Source: Caproicibacter sp002399225
GTDB taxonomy: Bacteria; Bacillota; Clostridia; Oscillospirales; Acutalibacteraceae
Assembly: GCA_036756705.1 (NCBI GenBank)
Contig: DAIOKN010000011.1
Coordinates: 1 to 60,476, forward strand
DNA: 60,476 nucleotides
Direction of reading: 5' to 3'
Shown here: in pieces, positions 25,210 to 34,106 of the stretch
How positions within the stretch are numbered: the first letter of the stretch is position 1
Layout of the letters: every line of letters begins with the position of its first letter
Notes under the pieces: generated by a model
The model's input: only the letters and a program-made list of their open reading frames with translations
What the model was told of the DNA's origin: nothing
The model's database searches: none
Position numbers and translations under genes: made by a program

Positions 25210-26413
25210 TGCCAATATCCCTCCCAAGGTCGCAGGTGTACCGCCATTGGATCACATCCCCATCCTTTAAGCGGTAGCGGCTGCATCCGTAATTCGGGAA
25301 CCAGCCGTTCACCTGGTACATCCACCCACTCAAGCTTCCACAGTCAAACTCATAAAGATTCTGAATTCCCTCAATATAACCGGAATTGTAGGCGGGCGTC
25401 TTCTTAAATTCCATCTGGAGCTTATTTTTTCTGGTTTCCCTCTGCAAAACATCGAACACGGATTCCCCCTGGTAGAACACCACTTTCTGTGACTTAAAAA
25501 GAATGCCGTCCGACGGCACAACGGATTTTTTCTCAGGACGAAGTTGATCCCTATGGTTGAAAACCGTTTTGCAGTCGATGGAAAGCGTACAGTAAAATGC
25601 CTTTTGAGAATTTTTTGGAGTATTCTGCGGTTCTGCCGGTTTCGGTTTTCCCCCGGGGGTCGGATCGGTGTGGTACCGGTCTTTTCTCCCGGAATTCGCC
25701 GGGGCGGTCCCCCCGCCTGACGCCGCTTTTGATTTCTTTGAAGCGGAACCCGAAGAGCAGCCGCCCGCCGAGGAGGAGTCTGCGCCCTGCATGGATGAAC
25801 TTGCCGCCCCAGGATTTCCACCTGCGGAATCTGCCGTTTGAACCTGGGATGGATCTTCATGGAGTGAAGAATCCATCCCAGCCAGATAAAACGTTCCGTT
25901 TGTGTCATAGATCGGCAGCGTTACGGAAGAAACCCGATCCTGGTTGATCGGCGCAGTCAAAAGTCTGCGAATCGTTTTCGGACTCTTCTGATAAAAAGCG
26001 GCTTTTTTCGCGTTCAGACGCCGGGGAAAATCCACCGTCAGAGTTGTTTTTGCCTGAATCAACTGCTTTTCATGAAAGGTGAACCGCAACACTTCGGAAG
26101 AGGATACCGCCCCGTTCAAGCCTCGCTTGTCCTCCGAAAAATCGACCGTCAGGTTTTGGTCGGCAGGTGCGCGGAGAGAAGCGCCGTCAAAGTACCAGAA
26201 ATAGGAAATTTTTCCTGATTTCCCATGAAACATCAGTGGCTTAGAATATTTTTCCGCATCCTGAAAAACGGATTTTCCGACCATACCGCCGGCAGGCAGC
26301 TCCTCCTGACTGGAGGGAAGACTGACAGAGCAACCCCAAAAAGCGCTGGCCGCCGTGATCCAAATGAAAAATAAGACGATAAACTGATAAAAAATTCCGC
26401 GATGGGTTCTCAT
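25187..26413 (-). CDS. DUF4430 (transcobalamin beta-domain-like) lipoprotein
   Basis: 408 residues: signal peptide with Cys28 (AFWGC) as likely lipid anchor, an unassigned beta-rich region (about 45-190), a Ser/Gly/Pro-rich spacer (about 195-275), and a C-terminal DUF4430 domain (about 283-400; GESVFDVLQRE, YIEGIQNLYEFDCG, SGWMYQVNGWFPNYGCS, DGDVIQWRYTCDLG). DUF4430 is the family of the C-terminal domain of intrinsic factor and transcobalamin. As first gene after the cobalamin riboswitch, it is the best candidate for a membrane-tethered corrinoid receptor feeding the ECF transporter. Confidence 0.9.
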   Translation of the reverse strand: MRTHRGIFYQFIVLFFIWITAASAFWGCSVSLPSSQEELPAGGMVGKSVFQDAEKYSKPLMFHGKSGKISYFWYFDGASLRAPADQNLTVDFSEDKRGLNGAVSSSEVLRFTFHEKQLIQAKTTLTVDFPRRLNAKKAAFYQKSPKTIRRLLTAPINQDRVSSVTLPIYDTNGTFYLAGMDSSLHEDPSQVQTADSAGGNPGAASSSMQGADSSSAGGCSSGSASKKSKAASGGGTAPANSGRKDRYHTDPTPGGKPKPAEPQNTPKNSQKAFYCTLSIDCKTVFNHRDQLRPEKKSVVPSDGILFKSQKVVFYQGESVFDVLQRETRKNKLQMEFKKTPAYNSGYIEGIQNLYEFDCGSLSGWMYQVNGWFPNYGCSRYRLKDGDVIQWRYTCDLGRDIGNGGKLTK

Positions 26414-26455
26414 GTCTTCACCCGTTTGTTTGAAGTATCTAAGATTTTTTTGGAC

Positions 26456-26497
26456 AAAACAAGGCGGCCAATCCTTTGGATGTAAGGATTGACCGCC
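26456..26497 (-). terminator. Cobalamin riboswitch expression-platform terminator
   Basis: On the minus strand a near-perfect 14-bp stem (GGCGGTCAATCCTT with AAGGATTGGCCGCC) is followed by TTGTTTTGT. It sits between the riboswitch aptamer and the first gene, so it probably stops transcription when B12 is bound. Confidence 0.85.
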
Positions 26498-26579
26498 TCA
26501 GAGGGGCACGGGAAAAGAGACTTTTCCCCTGTCCTTTCTTTTTCTAAATCCTTTTCTTACCAAAAGTTTTTTCCCAGAA

Positions 26580-26752
26580 ATTGCGGCAGGTCTCCCGGCT
26601 TCAGATCATCCCGAAGTTTACCCTTCTCATGCGTCTTTCAGCACAATGGCAACGTAAACTCAGTCCCCGACACGGTAAAGTAAGCTGTTAGAGATTCTCA
26701 CTCTATTCCCTTTTGATCCATTCCCGCAACGCTGCAAAAATGGAACCGCAGT
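26580..26752 (-). ncRNA. Cobalamin riboswitch aptamer
   Basis: On the minus strand: ATCAAAAGGGAATAGAGTGA, GAATCTCT, then GAAGCCGGGAGACCTGCCG at the 3' end. These match the conserved cobalamin riboswitch core (GGGAA, the GTGAGAATC-like hairpin, and the GAAGCC(A/G)GGAGACCTGCC box). The 5' edge is approximate. It controls the operon 26413 to 17013. Confidence 0.93.
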
Positions 26753-26765
26753 CTGATATTAAGTT

Positions 26766-26936
26766 TTAAATTTTTCTTCTGAAGGAGCCTTCTTTCGGCC
26801 CTGTAAAATTAACCTCCGGGCCATTTTCTTTGACTACAGGCGCCCAGGCCTTCGCGGCTTCCACCCATTTTAACGTCAGATCGTCAACCTTGAGGTAGAA
26901 ATAAAGATCTAACAAATCATTTTCGTTTTCAATCAA
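26766..26936 (-). CDS. Unrecognised 56-residue reading frame
   Basis: It starts at a TTG (26936) and ends TAA. The product is protein-like, amphipathic then Gly/Pro-rich: DDLTLKWVEAAKAWAPVV, ENGPEVNFTGPKEGSFRRKI. No ATG and no clear ribosome site precede it; a stop lies three codons upstream of the TTG. It could be a small gene or the 3' remnant of a larger one. It lies directly before the riboswitch on the same strand. I do not recognise the family. Confidence 0.35.
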   Translation of the reverse strand: MIENENDLLDLYFYLKVDDLTLKWVEAAKAWAPVVKENGPEVNFTGPKEGSFRRKI

Positions 26937-27153
26937 AGATTTTTATTATATTTTATCATATTAGCAGTTTTTTGGAAGCTTTCTTTATACAGGACTATAA
27001 AAGTGTAAAACAATTTCAAAGTAAATTGTCACAATGGAAACACAGAGAAGGTCTCTCTTTCATGATGAAAGGCACGGTAAAATCTCTCATCCGTTCTTTA
27101 GTTATATCCTCGTTATCCTCGTTCGACAAAAATCGCATGGGAACCGGACTTTC
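26937..27153. other. AT-rich intergenic region
   Basis: Between the aldolase stop and the small frame at 26766-26936. No convincing gene, terminator or RNA motif was seen. Confidence 0.4.
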
Positions 27154-27885
27154 TTATGTTTGAGAAGAAAGGTCCTGCGCATTAGCCGCCTCTTTGCTCT
27201 GCGGCCGGCCCCCGGTCAAAATTCCAAGGCTTCTGCGTATTTCCAGAAGCTGATTCACCTGCTCTTCGGACAATTCATTCGCCCGGCCCAGAATAACACA
27301 GGCACACAGGGTTACAGTCGCATAATATTCCAGCGTTTCCATTCTGTAATATGCCTGCCAGAGGCTGTTCCCCCAGGTCAGCGCCCCATGGTTTGCCAAA
27401 AGGACGGCATTATGCGTTTTGCAGTATGGCGCAATAGAATCCGGCACCTCCAGCGTGCCCGGCGTCGCATAAGGTGCAAGTGGGACCTCCCCCAGTTGGA
27501 CAACCGCCTCGGCCAGGATGGGTCTGTTGAGCGGAATTCCTGCAACCGAAAAGGAAGTTGCAATGGGCGGGTGTGCATGAACCACCGCTTTCACCTCCGG
27601 ATTTTCCCTGTAAACGCGAAGATGCATTTTCAGCTCACTGGAAGGCTGCCAGCTTCCCTTCAGGATTTTCCCGTTTAAATCGACCTTAATCAGCATGTTT
27701 TCCGTTAAAAAGCCCTTGGAAACGCCGGTCGGTGTGGCCCAGAGCGTTGTGTCCGAGACTTTGACACTGAGGTTTCCATCGTTTGAAGCCACAAAGTTTT
27801 TCTGGTACATCCGCCGTCCCGCTTCCAGGATCTGCTGTTTTGCTTCTTCGTCGTTGGGATAGTTGTTGCTGTTCGGTTCAATCAC
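27154..27885 (-). CDS. Class II aldolase, DHAP-shunt type
   Basis: About 243 residues of the class II aldolase/adducin family (FucA-like): ASNDGNLSVKV, PTGVSKG, zinc ligands HAHPP and ANHGALTWG, and proton-donor region near the middle. A GTG start at 27885 has AAGGTAGGA upstream; the TTG at 27915 is less likely. With MtnK and MtnA nearby, the likely substrate is 5-methylthioribulose- or 5-deoxyribulose-1-phosphate, giving DHAP plus an aldehyde, rather than fuculose-1-phosphate. Methylthioribulose dehydratase (MtnB) is the closest alternative in this superfamily. Divergent from the DeoR regulator. Confidence 0.85.
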   Translation of the reverse strand: MIEPNSNNYPNDEEAKQQILEAGRRMYQKNFVASNDGNLSVKVSDTTLWATPTGVSKGFLTENMLIKVDLNGKILKGSWQPSSELKMHLRVYRENPEVKAVVHAHPPIATSFSVAGIPLNRPILAEAVVQLGEVPLAPYATPGTLEVPDSIAPYCKTHNAVLLANHGALTWGNSLWQAYYRMETLEYYATVTLCACVILGRANELSEEQVNQLLEIRRSLGILTGGRPQSKEAANAQDLSSQT

Positions 27886-28068
27886 TTTTTTTCCTACCTT
27901 TCTCTGATGAGACAACGATAACTGTAATAACCGCTGCGCATCCGCGGCGCGCCTTTAGAGGTGGCGGTTCTCGCTGAAAAAGCCGCAGGGTGCGCCACCG
28001 CGTTGCGCTTTTTTTTGATCTGTGTTATTCTAACTACAAAGTAAATTGAACTTAAAGGGGAAATTTCT

Positions 28069-28818
28069 ATGCTGGCAATTTCTCGCAGAAAGGCCATTCA
28101 GGAACAGCTGCGCATACAGAAAAGCGTCACAATCACCGAACTCGCCGAAAAGTTTCATGTGACCAAGGAAACCATACGCCGGGATCTGCACTCTATGCAG
28201 GAAGACGGCGAGCTGCTGCGCACTCACGGCGGCGCCTATATTCTGGATGGCGTGCAAAACGTGATCGACATCAACCTGCGTCAGGTGATCAAAACGGATG
28301 AAAAAAAGGTGATGGCCCAAAAATGTGCCGAGTTGATTCATCCCAGCGATTCGATCTTTTTGGACGGCTCCACCAGCGCCTGGTTCATTGCCCAGCAAAT
28401 CCGCGGCATGAGCCTGACCGTTGTGACAGTCTCCCTGAAAATTGCCAACATTTTGTCTTCGCCTTCGATTCACCTGGTCCTGATCGGAGGGCTTTTCTCG
28501 CCTAAGAGCCTGTCTTTTGCCGGAGAGAAAACCTGCCAGATGCTCAGCCAGTACTATATGGACATGGCGTTTGTCTCCTGCCGCTCCGTCAGCCTGGAGC
28601 ACGGCGTTACTGATGCAAACGACGGTGACGCCGCCCTTCATCGCCTGGCATTGCAGCACAGCTCTTTGAAATATTTAGTGATGGATCAGTCCAAAATAGG
28701 AAAAACCTCCTTTTCTTACGTCTGCGATTTAAAAGGGACAGACGGCCTGGTCTGCAACTGCAAACTTTCTCAAAAATGGATGGAAGGGCTTGCCAGCAGC
28801 GGAGTCCATCTTTACTGA
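28069..28818 (+). CDS. DeoR-family transcriptional regulator
   Basis: A 249-residue DeoR-type repressor: winged helix (residues 6-60, VTITELAEKFHVTKETIRRDL) and a sugar-phosphate-sensing C-terminal domain with LDGSTSAWFIAQQI and HGVTDAN. It lies between the aldolase and isomerase genes of the deoxy/thiopentose pathway and probably senses a phosphorylated intermediate of it. Confidence 0.92.
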   Translation: MLAISRRKAIQEQLRIQKSVTITELAEKFHVTKETIRRDLHSMQEDGELLRTHGGAYILDGVQNVIDINLRQVIKTDEKKVMAQKCAELIHPSDSIFLDGSTSAWFIAQQIRGMSLTVVTVSLKIANILSSPSIHLVLIGGLFSPKSLSFAGEKTCQMLSQYYMDMAFVSCRSVSLEHGVTDANDGDAALHRLALQHSSLKYLVMDQSKIGKTSFSYVCDLKGTDGLVCNCKLSQKWMEGLASSGVHLY

Positions 28819-28838
28819 TTTTTAAGGAAACGATTTTC

Positions 28839-28876
28839 AGGAACGGGCCCCGGCTGGGAAACCGTTCCTATTTTTT
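28839..28876 (+). terminator. Terminator after the DeoR gene
   Basis: Stem AGGAACGG (28839-28846) with CCGTTCCT (28862-28869), then ATTTTTTA. Confidence 0.75.
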
Positions 28877-28941
28877 ACGCCCGTTTCGCGCGGACTGTCT
28901 ATCCATTTTAAAGTTCTGTTTTGAGGAGGGCACCGGCCCTT

Positions 28942-30015
28942 TCAGTTTTCTTGCGCAATTCCCATCTCCTGAAAAGCTTTGTCAAATGGCGCGCGCGCAA
29001 TGCCTTTTTCGGTGATAATTCCTGTCACCAGGCTGTGATCCGTCACATCGAACGCTGGGTTGCAGACCTTCACGCCCTCCGGTGCCATGCGCTCTTTGTA
29101 CCACATCTCCGTCACCTCTTCGGGCGGACGTTCTTCAATGACGATCTCTTCCCCCGATTGAATCGAAAGATCAACGGTGGAGGAAGGGGCGCAGACATAG
29201 AACGGAATGTGATAGTATTTTGCGAGGATAGCCACTCCGCTGGTCCCAATCTTGTTGGCAAAATCGCCGTTTGCGGCAACCCGGTCGCAGCCGACAAAGA
29301 CAAGGTCGATTTTGCCACGCTTCATGGTGATGGAGGCCATATCGTCGCAGATCAGCGTCGTATCCACGCCGGCAGTCTGCATCTCAAACGCGGTCAGGCG
29401 CGCCCCCTGGAGAAGGGGCCTGGTCTCGTCGCAGTACACATGCAGGTCGTTCCATCCCTGCTCCAGCGCGATATACACCGGGGCAAGGGCAGTGCCGTAC
29501 TTGGCGGTCGCCAGCGTTCCCGCGTTGCAGTGCGTCAGGATTCCGTCGCCATGGTGGAGAAGCCCAAACCCGTAATGCCCGATGCCGCGCGAAATTGCGA
29601 TGTCTTCCTCGCGGATGGCGTCTGCTTCCCGGCGGAGGCGTTCTTTCATCTGGGGTACGGTCAGACGGCCGCGGTTTTCTTCCAGGACCTGTTCCATACG
29701 GTTCAGGGCCCAGAAAAGATTGACCGCCGTCGGCCTGGAAGAAGCCAGATATTCCTTTTTCTTTTTAAAATTGTCGCAGAACTTATCCATATCGTCGGTC
29801 TCCATCTGAGACGCGATGATGTAAATTCCATAAGCCGCCGCAACGCCGATGGCGGGAGCTCCGCGCACACGGAGCCGGTAGATGGCTTCCCAGATGTCCT
29901 TTTCCTTTGAAAGGGCCAGATATTTGACCATGCCGGGCAGCAGAGTCTGATCAAGAATGATCATCTCTTTATGGTTGTCGGCTAAAACCACCGTGTTTAA
30001 ATCCAAAGCATTCAT
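28942..30015 (-). CDS. mtnA: S-methyl-5-thioribose-1-phosphate isomerase
   Basis: 357 residues, full length for MtnA. It has VRGAPAIGVAAAYGIY, catalytic Cys in LTHCNAGTLATAKYG, and catalytic Asp in VGCDRVAANGDFANKIGT. It converts the aldose-1-phosphate (methylthioribose or 5-deoxyribose) into the ketose-1-phosphate. ATG 30015 follows AAAGGAGG; the TTG at 30042 is upstream of that site. It lies 43 bp after the kinase gene in the same operon as the ABC transporter. Confidence 0.95.
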   Translation of the reverse strand: MNALDLNTVVLADNHKEMIILDQTLLPGMVKYLALSKEKDIWEAIYRLRVRGAPAIGVAAAYGIYIIASQMETDDMDKFCDNFKKKKEYLASSRPTAVNLFWALNRMEQVLEENRGRLTVPQMKERLRREADAIREEDIAISRGIGHYGFGLLHHGDGILTHCNAGTLATAKYGTALAPVYIALEQGWNDLHVYCDETRPLLQGARLTAFEMQTAGVDTTLICDDMASITMKRGKIDLVFVGCDRVAANGDFANKIGTSGVAILAKYYHIPFYVCAPSSTVDLSIQSGEEIVIEERPPEEVTEMWYKERMAPEGVKVCNPAFDVTDHSLVTGIITEKGIARAPFDKAFQEMGIAQEN

Positions 30016-30057
30016 TCGTATCCTCCTTTTTGATCCTTGCACTCTTTTTTTACAGTG

Positions 30058-31287
30058 TCAAGCCGTCACGCCGTCCCTCACTTCTTTCAGAACATTCAGG
30101 AAGTCCGCACCGCACTTCATTTCAGCGCGCTGTTTAATGAACCGCTTCGCACAGAGGATGCAGATCCGCTCCGCGCGGACCCTTTTCTTTTCATCGGAAA
30201 TGGTGGTCAGATCTTTCACATTCGCCATACCAACCGTTCTGCGGTTCAGTTCCAGCCCCGTGACGCCGGAGGTATCCGCCAGGATCGTGCCGAGGTAATA
30301 TTCCATATAGCCTTTGCTCTTTGCCATCACATCCGTGACATGCGCCTGATAGTACTGCTTCATCTTCGCCATCGTTTTGTCCACGACTTCCACAATGACC
30401 TGCTCCACCCATCCGCAGAACGACTGCCTTTGCTTTGGGTCGCCGATCTCCGCGTCTCCGTTGCACCACGCGAAAATCATATTGGCGACCACATTGCCGA
30501 TGTCATATCCCATAGGGCCGTAAAAGGCAAACTCGGGATCAATCACCATGGTGGAATCCCTGGTGATAAAGACAGAACCTGTATGTAAATCTCCATGAAG
30601 CAGCGACTGGGCGTTGCACATGAAATTCATCTTTAGCTTTGCAACTTCACAGTGCAGCTCTTCGTCGCCATACAATTCTTTCTGAACAAAATCTGCATTG
30701 GGGGCAAAGACATTGTTGCGGTTTGCGCAGTTGTTGTAAGGCTCCGTGTAAACCAGATTTTCCGTGATCTCGCAGAGCTCCGGGTTGATAAATTTACGCT
30801 GCAGTTCTTTTTTCTTTTTATGGTCCATGACAATATCCGTCGTGCCCATCAGGGTATTGGCCATAAAGGTAGAGATATCTTCCGCGAATTTCGGGAAAGT
30901 TTCATGCCTGAGCATACAGGTCCGCATAATTTCATGCCCTGTCAGGTCCTCTTCCCCGCACGCCGACATCTTGACGTCGTAGAAATAGATTTTCGGCACA
31001 AAGCCGCTGGCCAGTTTGTCTTCCAGAATCAGGATTTCAGATTCAATGCGGTTGCGATCGGTGGAAAGGACCATATCCTTTGAAATACGCGCCGTATGGC
31101 CGGCCTGCTTGACCACGATGGAATGGCCTTTTTCATCCCAGACCCGGAAAACGTAATTCAGGTTTCCGTCGCCGATTTCCTTACCGTGCATGGTGGAAAC
31201 ATCCCACGCCGTCTGAGGAACTTTCTCCTGCGCATACTCAATGGCATCCGCAGGTTTCATTAGAAAATAAGAATCAAATTTCGACAT
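30058..31287 (-). CDS. mtnK: 5-methylthioribose kinase
   Basis: About 409 residues of the MtnK family (protein-kinase-like fold). It has an HGDLHTGSVFI catalytic loop and DPEFAFYGPMGYDIG metal-binding motif, both family signatures. It phosphorylates C1 of 5-methylthioribose, and in some clusters probably 5-deoxyribose, using ATP. The start at 31287 is the best spaced from AAAAGGA; 31308 is the alternative. It sits between the sugar ABC permease and mtnA. Confidence 0.93.
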   Translation of the reverse strand: MSKFDSYFLMKPADAIEYAQEKVPQTAWDVSTMHGKEIGDGNLNYVFRVWDEKGHSIVVKQAGHTARISKDMVLSTDRNRIESEILILEDKLASGFVPKIYFYDVKMSACGEEDLTGHEIMRTCMLRHETFPKFAEDISTFMANTLMGTTDIVMDHKKKKELQRKFINPELCEITENLVYTEPYNNCANRNNVFAPNADFVQKELYGDEELHCEVAKLKMNFMCNAQSLLHGDLHTGSVFITRDSTMVIDPEFAFYGPMGYDIGNVVANMIFAWCNGDAEIGDPKQRQSFCGWVEQVIVEVVDKTMAKMKQYYQAHVTDVMAKSKGYMEYYLGTILADTSGVTGLELNRRTVGMANVKDLTTISDEKKRVRAERICILCAKRFIKQRAEMKCGADFLNVLKEVRDGVTA

Positions 31288-31347
31288 TTTATCCGCCATC
31301 CTTTTCATGAATTTCCCACTATAAGACGATCAGTGGCAAAAGAAGGT

Positions 31348-32409
31348 CTATTCTTCTTTTCTGGTAATATAAGCTGCAATCAGCGCAAGCGCAAGCACGG
31401 TGCCCTTTACAGCGGGCAGGATGTAGTAAGGCACGGAGCACATGGTAAGGCCGTTTTCCAATACCGCCACCAGCGCGGCGCCGACCAGGGTGCCCAGGGC
31501 GTTCGCCTTTTCGGCCCCGCCTACGGAAATCCCCACAAAGACGGCCGCAAACGAAGGCATCAGGTAATTGTCGCAGCCGCCGATCTGCGCCGCATTGTTG
31601 CGGGAACAGACCACGATCGCGCCGATTGCGATGATCACGGCTGTGATCATGCCTGCCATGAAGCGGTATTTTACCACATTGATGCCGGAAAGCTTTGCGG
31701 CGGTCTTGTTGCCGCCCATCGCATACAAATAGCGGCCATGCTTCGTAAATTCCAGAAAAATATAAGCAAAGACAACGCAGGCCACCATGATATAGATGAT
31801 GGTCGGAGCGGAGCCGATCGCCTTAAAAGCTTCGGAGTAGCCCTGCCGGGCTGGCGCGCTGCCATCCGGCAGACGCATCCCTGCGGAAACCGCACCGCCG
31901 CCCGTGTACCACTGGCCGAGCCCCTGGTGCACAAACATCAGCGCGCAGGTTGCCAGCATATCCGGGATTCTGCAAACCAGAATCAGAAACATGGTCAGCA
32001 AATAGGCAACCATGGTGAACAGAATGCAGATTACAATGGAAATGCCAAGTGAAAAACCATACCAGAGGTAAGAGCTCATAAAGACATAACCCGCAAAAGT
32101 TGCGAGCGTGCAGGCCGACATATCAAATCCGTCCGGCGCCATCGTCACAGTCATCGCAATGGAAAAAATCGTGGTGATTGCCATGGAGCGAAGAATATTC
32201 GTTAAATTGTCTGAGCAGAAAAAGATTGACCCTTTCAGAATCGTAAAGGCAAGCACGCTCAGGGCAAGCGCAAAAACTGCCGCCCAGTTCAGCAGAAAGC
32301 GGCCCACCGCTCTGTTTGAAGTTTTCTGAAGGGGATTTTCCGGGTTCTGCACAGGGCTTCCACCGACGTTAAATTTTTTTTGAATTACATTTTCAGCACT
32401 TGAAGCCAT
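31348..32409 (-). CDS. Ribose-type ABC transporter permease
   Basis: A 353-residue RbsC/BPD_transp_2-family permease with about eight to ten helices. The motif GGNKTAAKLSGINVVKYRFMAGM in the second half (just after residue 215) is the EAA-like ATPase-docking loop. It is the single permease of a sugar importer with the ATPase (32440) and binding protein (34107). The gap to mtnK is 60 bp. Confidence 0.92.
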   Translation of the reverse strand: MASSAENVIQKKFNVGGSPVQNPENPLQKTSNRAVGRFLLNWAAVFALALSVLAFTILKGSIFFCSDNLTNILRSMAITTIFSIAMTVTMAPDGFDMSACTLATFAGYVFMSSYLWYGFSLGISIVICILFTMVAYLLTMFLILVCRIPDMLATCALMFVHQGLGQWYTGGGAVSAGMRLPDGSAPARQGYSEAFKAIGSAPTIIYIMVACVVFAYIFLEFTKHGRYLYAMGGNKTAAKLSGINVVKYRFMAGMITAVIIAIGAIVVCSRNNAAQIGGCDNYLMPSFAAVFVGISVGGAEKANALGTLVGAALVAVLENGLTMCSVPYYILPAVKGTVLALALIAAYITRKEE

Positions 32410-32439
32410 TCCGTTTCCTCCCGTTTCGCTTTAAAATTG

Positions 32440-33984
32440 TCACGACGCCGCTTCGCCGTTTTTCAAATACTTCTCTGTGCCGCCAACGGAATAATGCATG
32501 ATCTCGTCTTCATTGGTCTCTGAGGTCTTCAGCTCCGCCATGATTCTCCCGTCAAACATCACATAGACCCGTTCGGTGATTGAAAGGATTTCCGAATTTT
32601 CGCAGGTCGCGTAGATTACGCAGTTGCCATCACGGGCAATCTGACTGATCAGCCGGTAGATATCCTGCTTTGCGCCTACATCCACCCCTTTGGTCGGTTC
32701 GTCGAAAATGTAGACATCGCAGTCCGCGGCAAGCCACTTGCCAACCACAACTTTCTGCTGGTTGCCGCCGGAAAGATTCCGGACCAGTTCATTGACGGAC
32801 GGAGTTTTAATTTCCAGGGCTTTTACAAATTTCTTTGCATTTTCGGCCGTTTTTTTCCGGTTCACAAAAAGCAATTTACAAAAGTTTTCCAGACAGGCGG
32901 CGCACATGTTAAAATCGACCGTTTCCTTGACAAGGACGCCCTCTTTGCGCCGCTCTTCCGGAACAAAACCGATCCCCTGCCTCACCGCGTCGGCCGGGTT
33001 GCGGATGGTGATCGGTTCTCCATTGTACAGAATTGTGCCGGAAGATTTTTTGAGCGCGCCGAAAATGGTTTTGCAAAGCTCCGATTTCCCCGCGCCGACC
33101 AGTCCCGCCAGGCCGACGATTTCCCCTTTGCGAACATACATGGAAACGTCGTTTACCCTTCCCTCTTTGTCGCTCAAATGCTGAACCTCGAACATTCTTT
33201 CCCCAAGCTCCAGCTTTTCTCTCTTGTAGTTTTCCTCGAAGGAACGGCCCAGCATTTTTTCCACAATTTCCTTTGTCGTCGTATCCGGTGTAATGGCGGA
33301 GCGATCCACCACCTGACCGTTGCGCATCACCGTGTAAGACTCGCAGATCCTGAGGACTTCATAGAGGCGGTGCGTAATAAAAATAATCGCGATGTTTTCC
33401 GTTTCTTGCAAATGTTTGACCAGGTGGAACAGTTCTTCTGTCTCGGTGTCGCTCAGCGGCGCGGTCGGTTCATCTAAAATTAAAAAATTGCAGTCGCTTT
33501 GAATCGCGCGGGCAATCAGTACCATCTGCTTCTGAGCCAAGGTCAGCTTTCCCGTAAGCTCTTTGACATCCAGCTTGATATTCAGCCGCTCCAAAAGCTT
33601 CTGTGCCTCGCTGCGCAGCTTGGACCAGTTGACAAACTGCTTTTTTCCCATTTCCATGATCATAGAGTTCAGCATGACGTTTTCCGCAACGGAAAGCGAT
33701 GGAATCAGCGCCGTGTCAACCTCTTGGTAAACGATCTGAATCCCGGCTTTTTTCGCGGTGGCGGGGTTGCGCAGTTCAAGCGCTTTGCCGTTGAGAAGGA
33801 CTTCCCCGGTATAAGAAGGATTCGCCCCGGCCAGGACCTTCATCAAAGTCGATTTGCCCGCTCCGTTTGCGCCGACAACCGCATGAATCTGGCCGGTTTC
33901 CACTTTAAAATTCACATTGGAAAGCGCCTTTACACCGGGAAATTCAATGGAAACATTTTTTGTCTCCAAAGTAATTTTATCCAT
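32440..33984 (-). CDS. Sugar ABC transporter ATP-binding protein (RbsA-like, double domain)
   Basis: 514 residues with two ABC domains as in RbsA/MglA. Domain 1 has GANGAGKST and LILDEPTAPLS. Domain 2 has the usual degenerate Walker A GLVGAGKSE, then LSGGNQQKV and YIFDEPTKGVD. ATG 33984 follows GAGGG; the in-frame extension to 34035 is not conserved-looking. Confidence 0.94.
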   Translation of the reverse strand: MDKITLETKNVSIEFPGVKALSNVNFKVETGQIHAVVGANGAGKSTLMKVLAGANPSYTGEVLLNGKALELRNPATAKKAGIQIVYQEVDTALIPSLSVAENVMLNSMIMEMGKKQFVNWSKLRSEAQKLLERLNIKLDVKELTGKLTLAQKQMVLIARAIQSDCNFLILDEPTAPLSDTETEELFHLVKHLQETENIAIIFITHRLYEVLRICESYTVMRNGQVVDRSAITPDTTTKEIVEKMLGRSFEENYKREKLELGERMFEVQHLSDKEGRVNDVSMYVRKGEIVGLAGLVGAGKSELCKTIFGALKKSSGTILYNGEPITIRNPADAVRQGIGFVPEERRKEGVLVKETVDFNMCAACLENFCKLLFVNRKKTAENAKKFVKALEIKTPSVNELVRNLSGGNQQKVVVGKWLAADCDVYIFDEPTKGVDVGAKQDIYRLISQIARDGNCVIYATCENSEILSITERVYVMFDGRIMAELKTSETNEDEIMHYSVGGTEKYLKNGEAAS

Positions 33985-34106
33985 GAATTCCCTCTTTTCT
34001 GTCACTGGAAGCCGCCGTCGGGGGCGTCGGAGCAAAAACTCCAGCGCCCCCGACGTCAGGTTTCCTTCCTTTCCGAATCCGGCCGCTCAGGGCCTTCAAT
34101 TAATAA

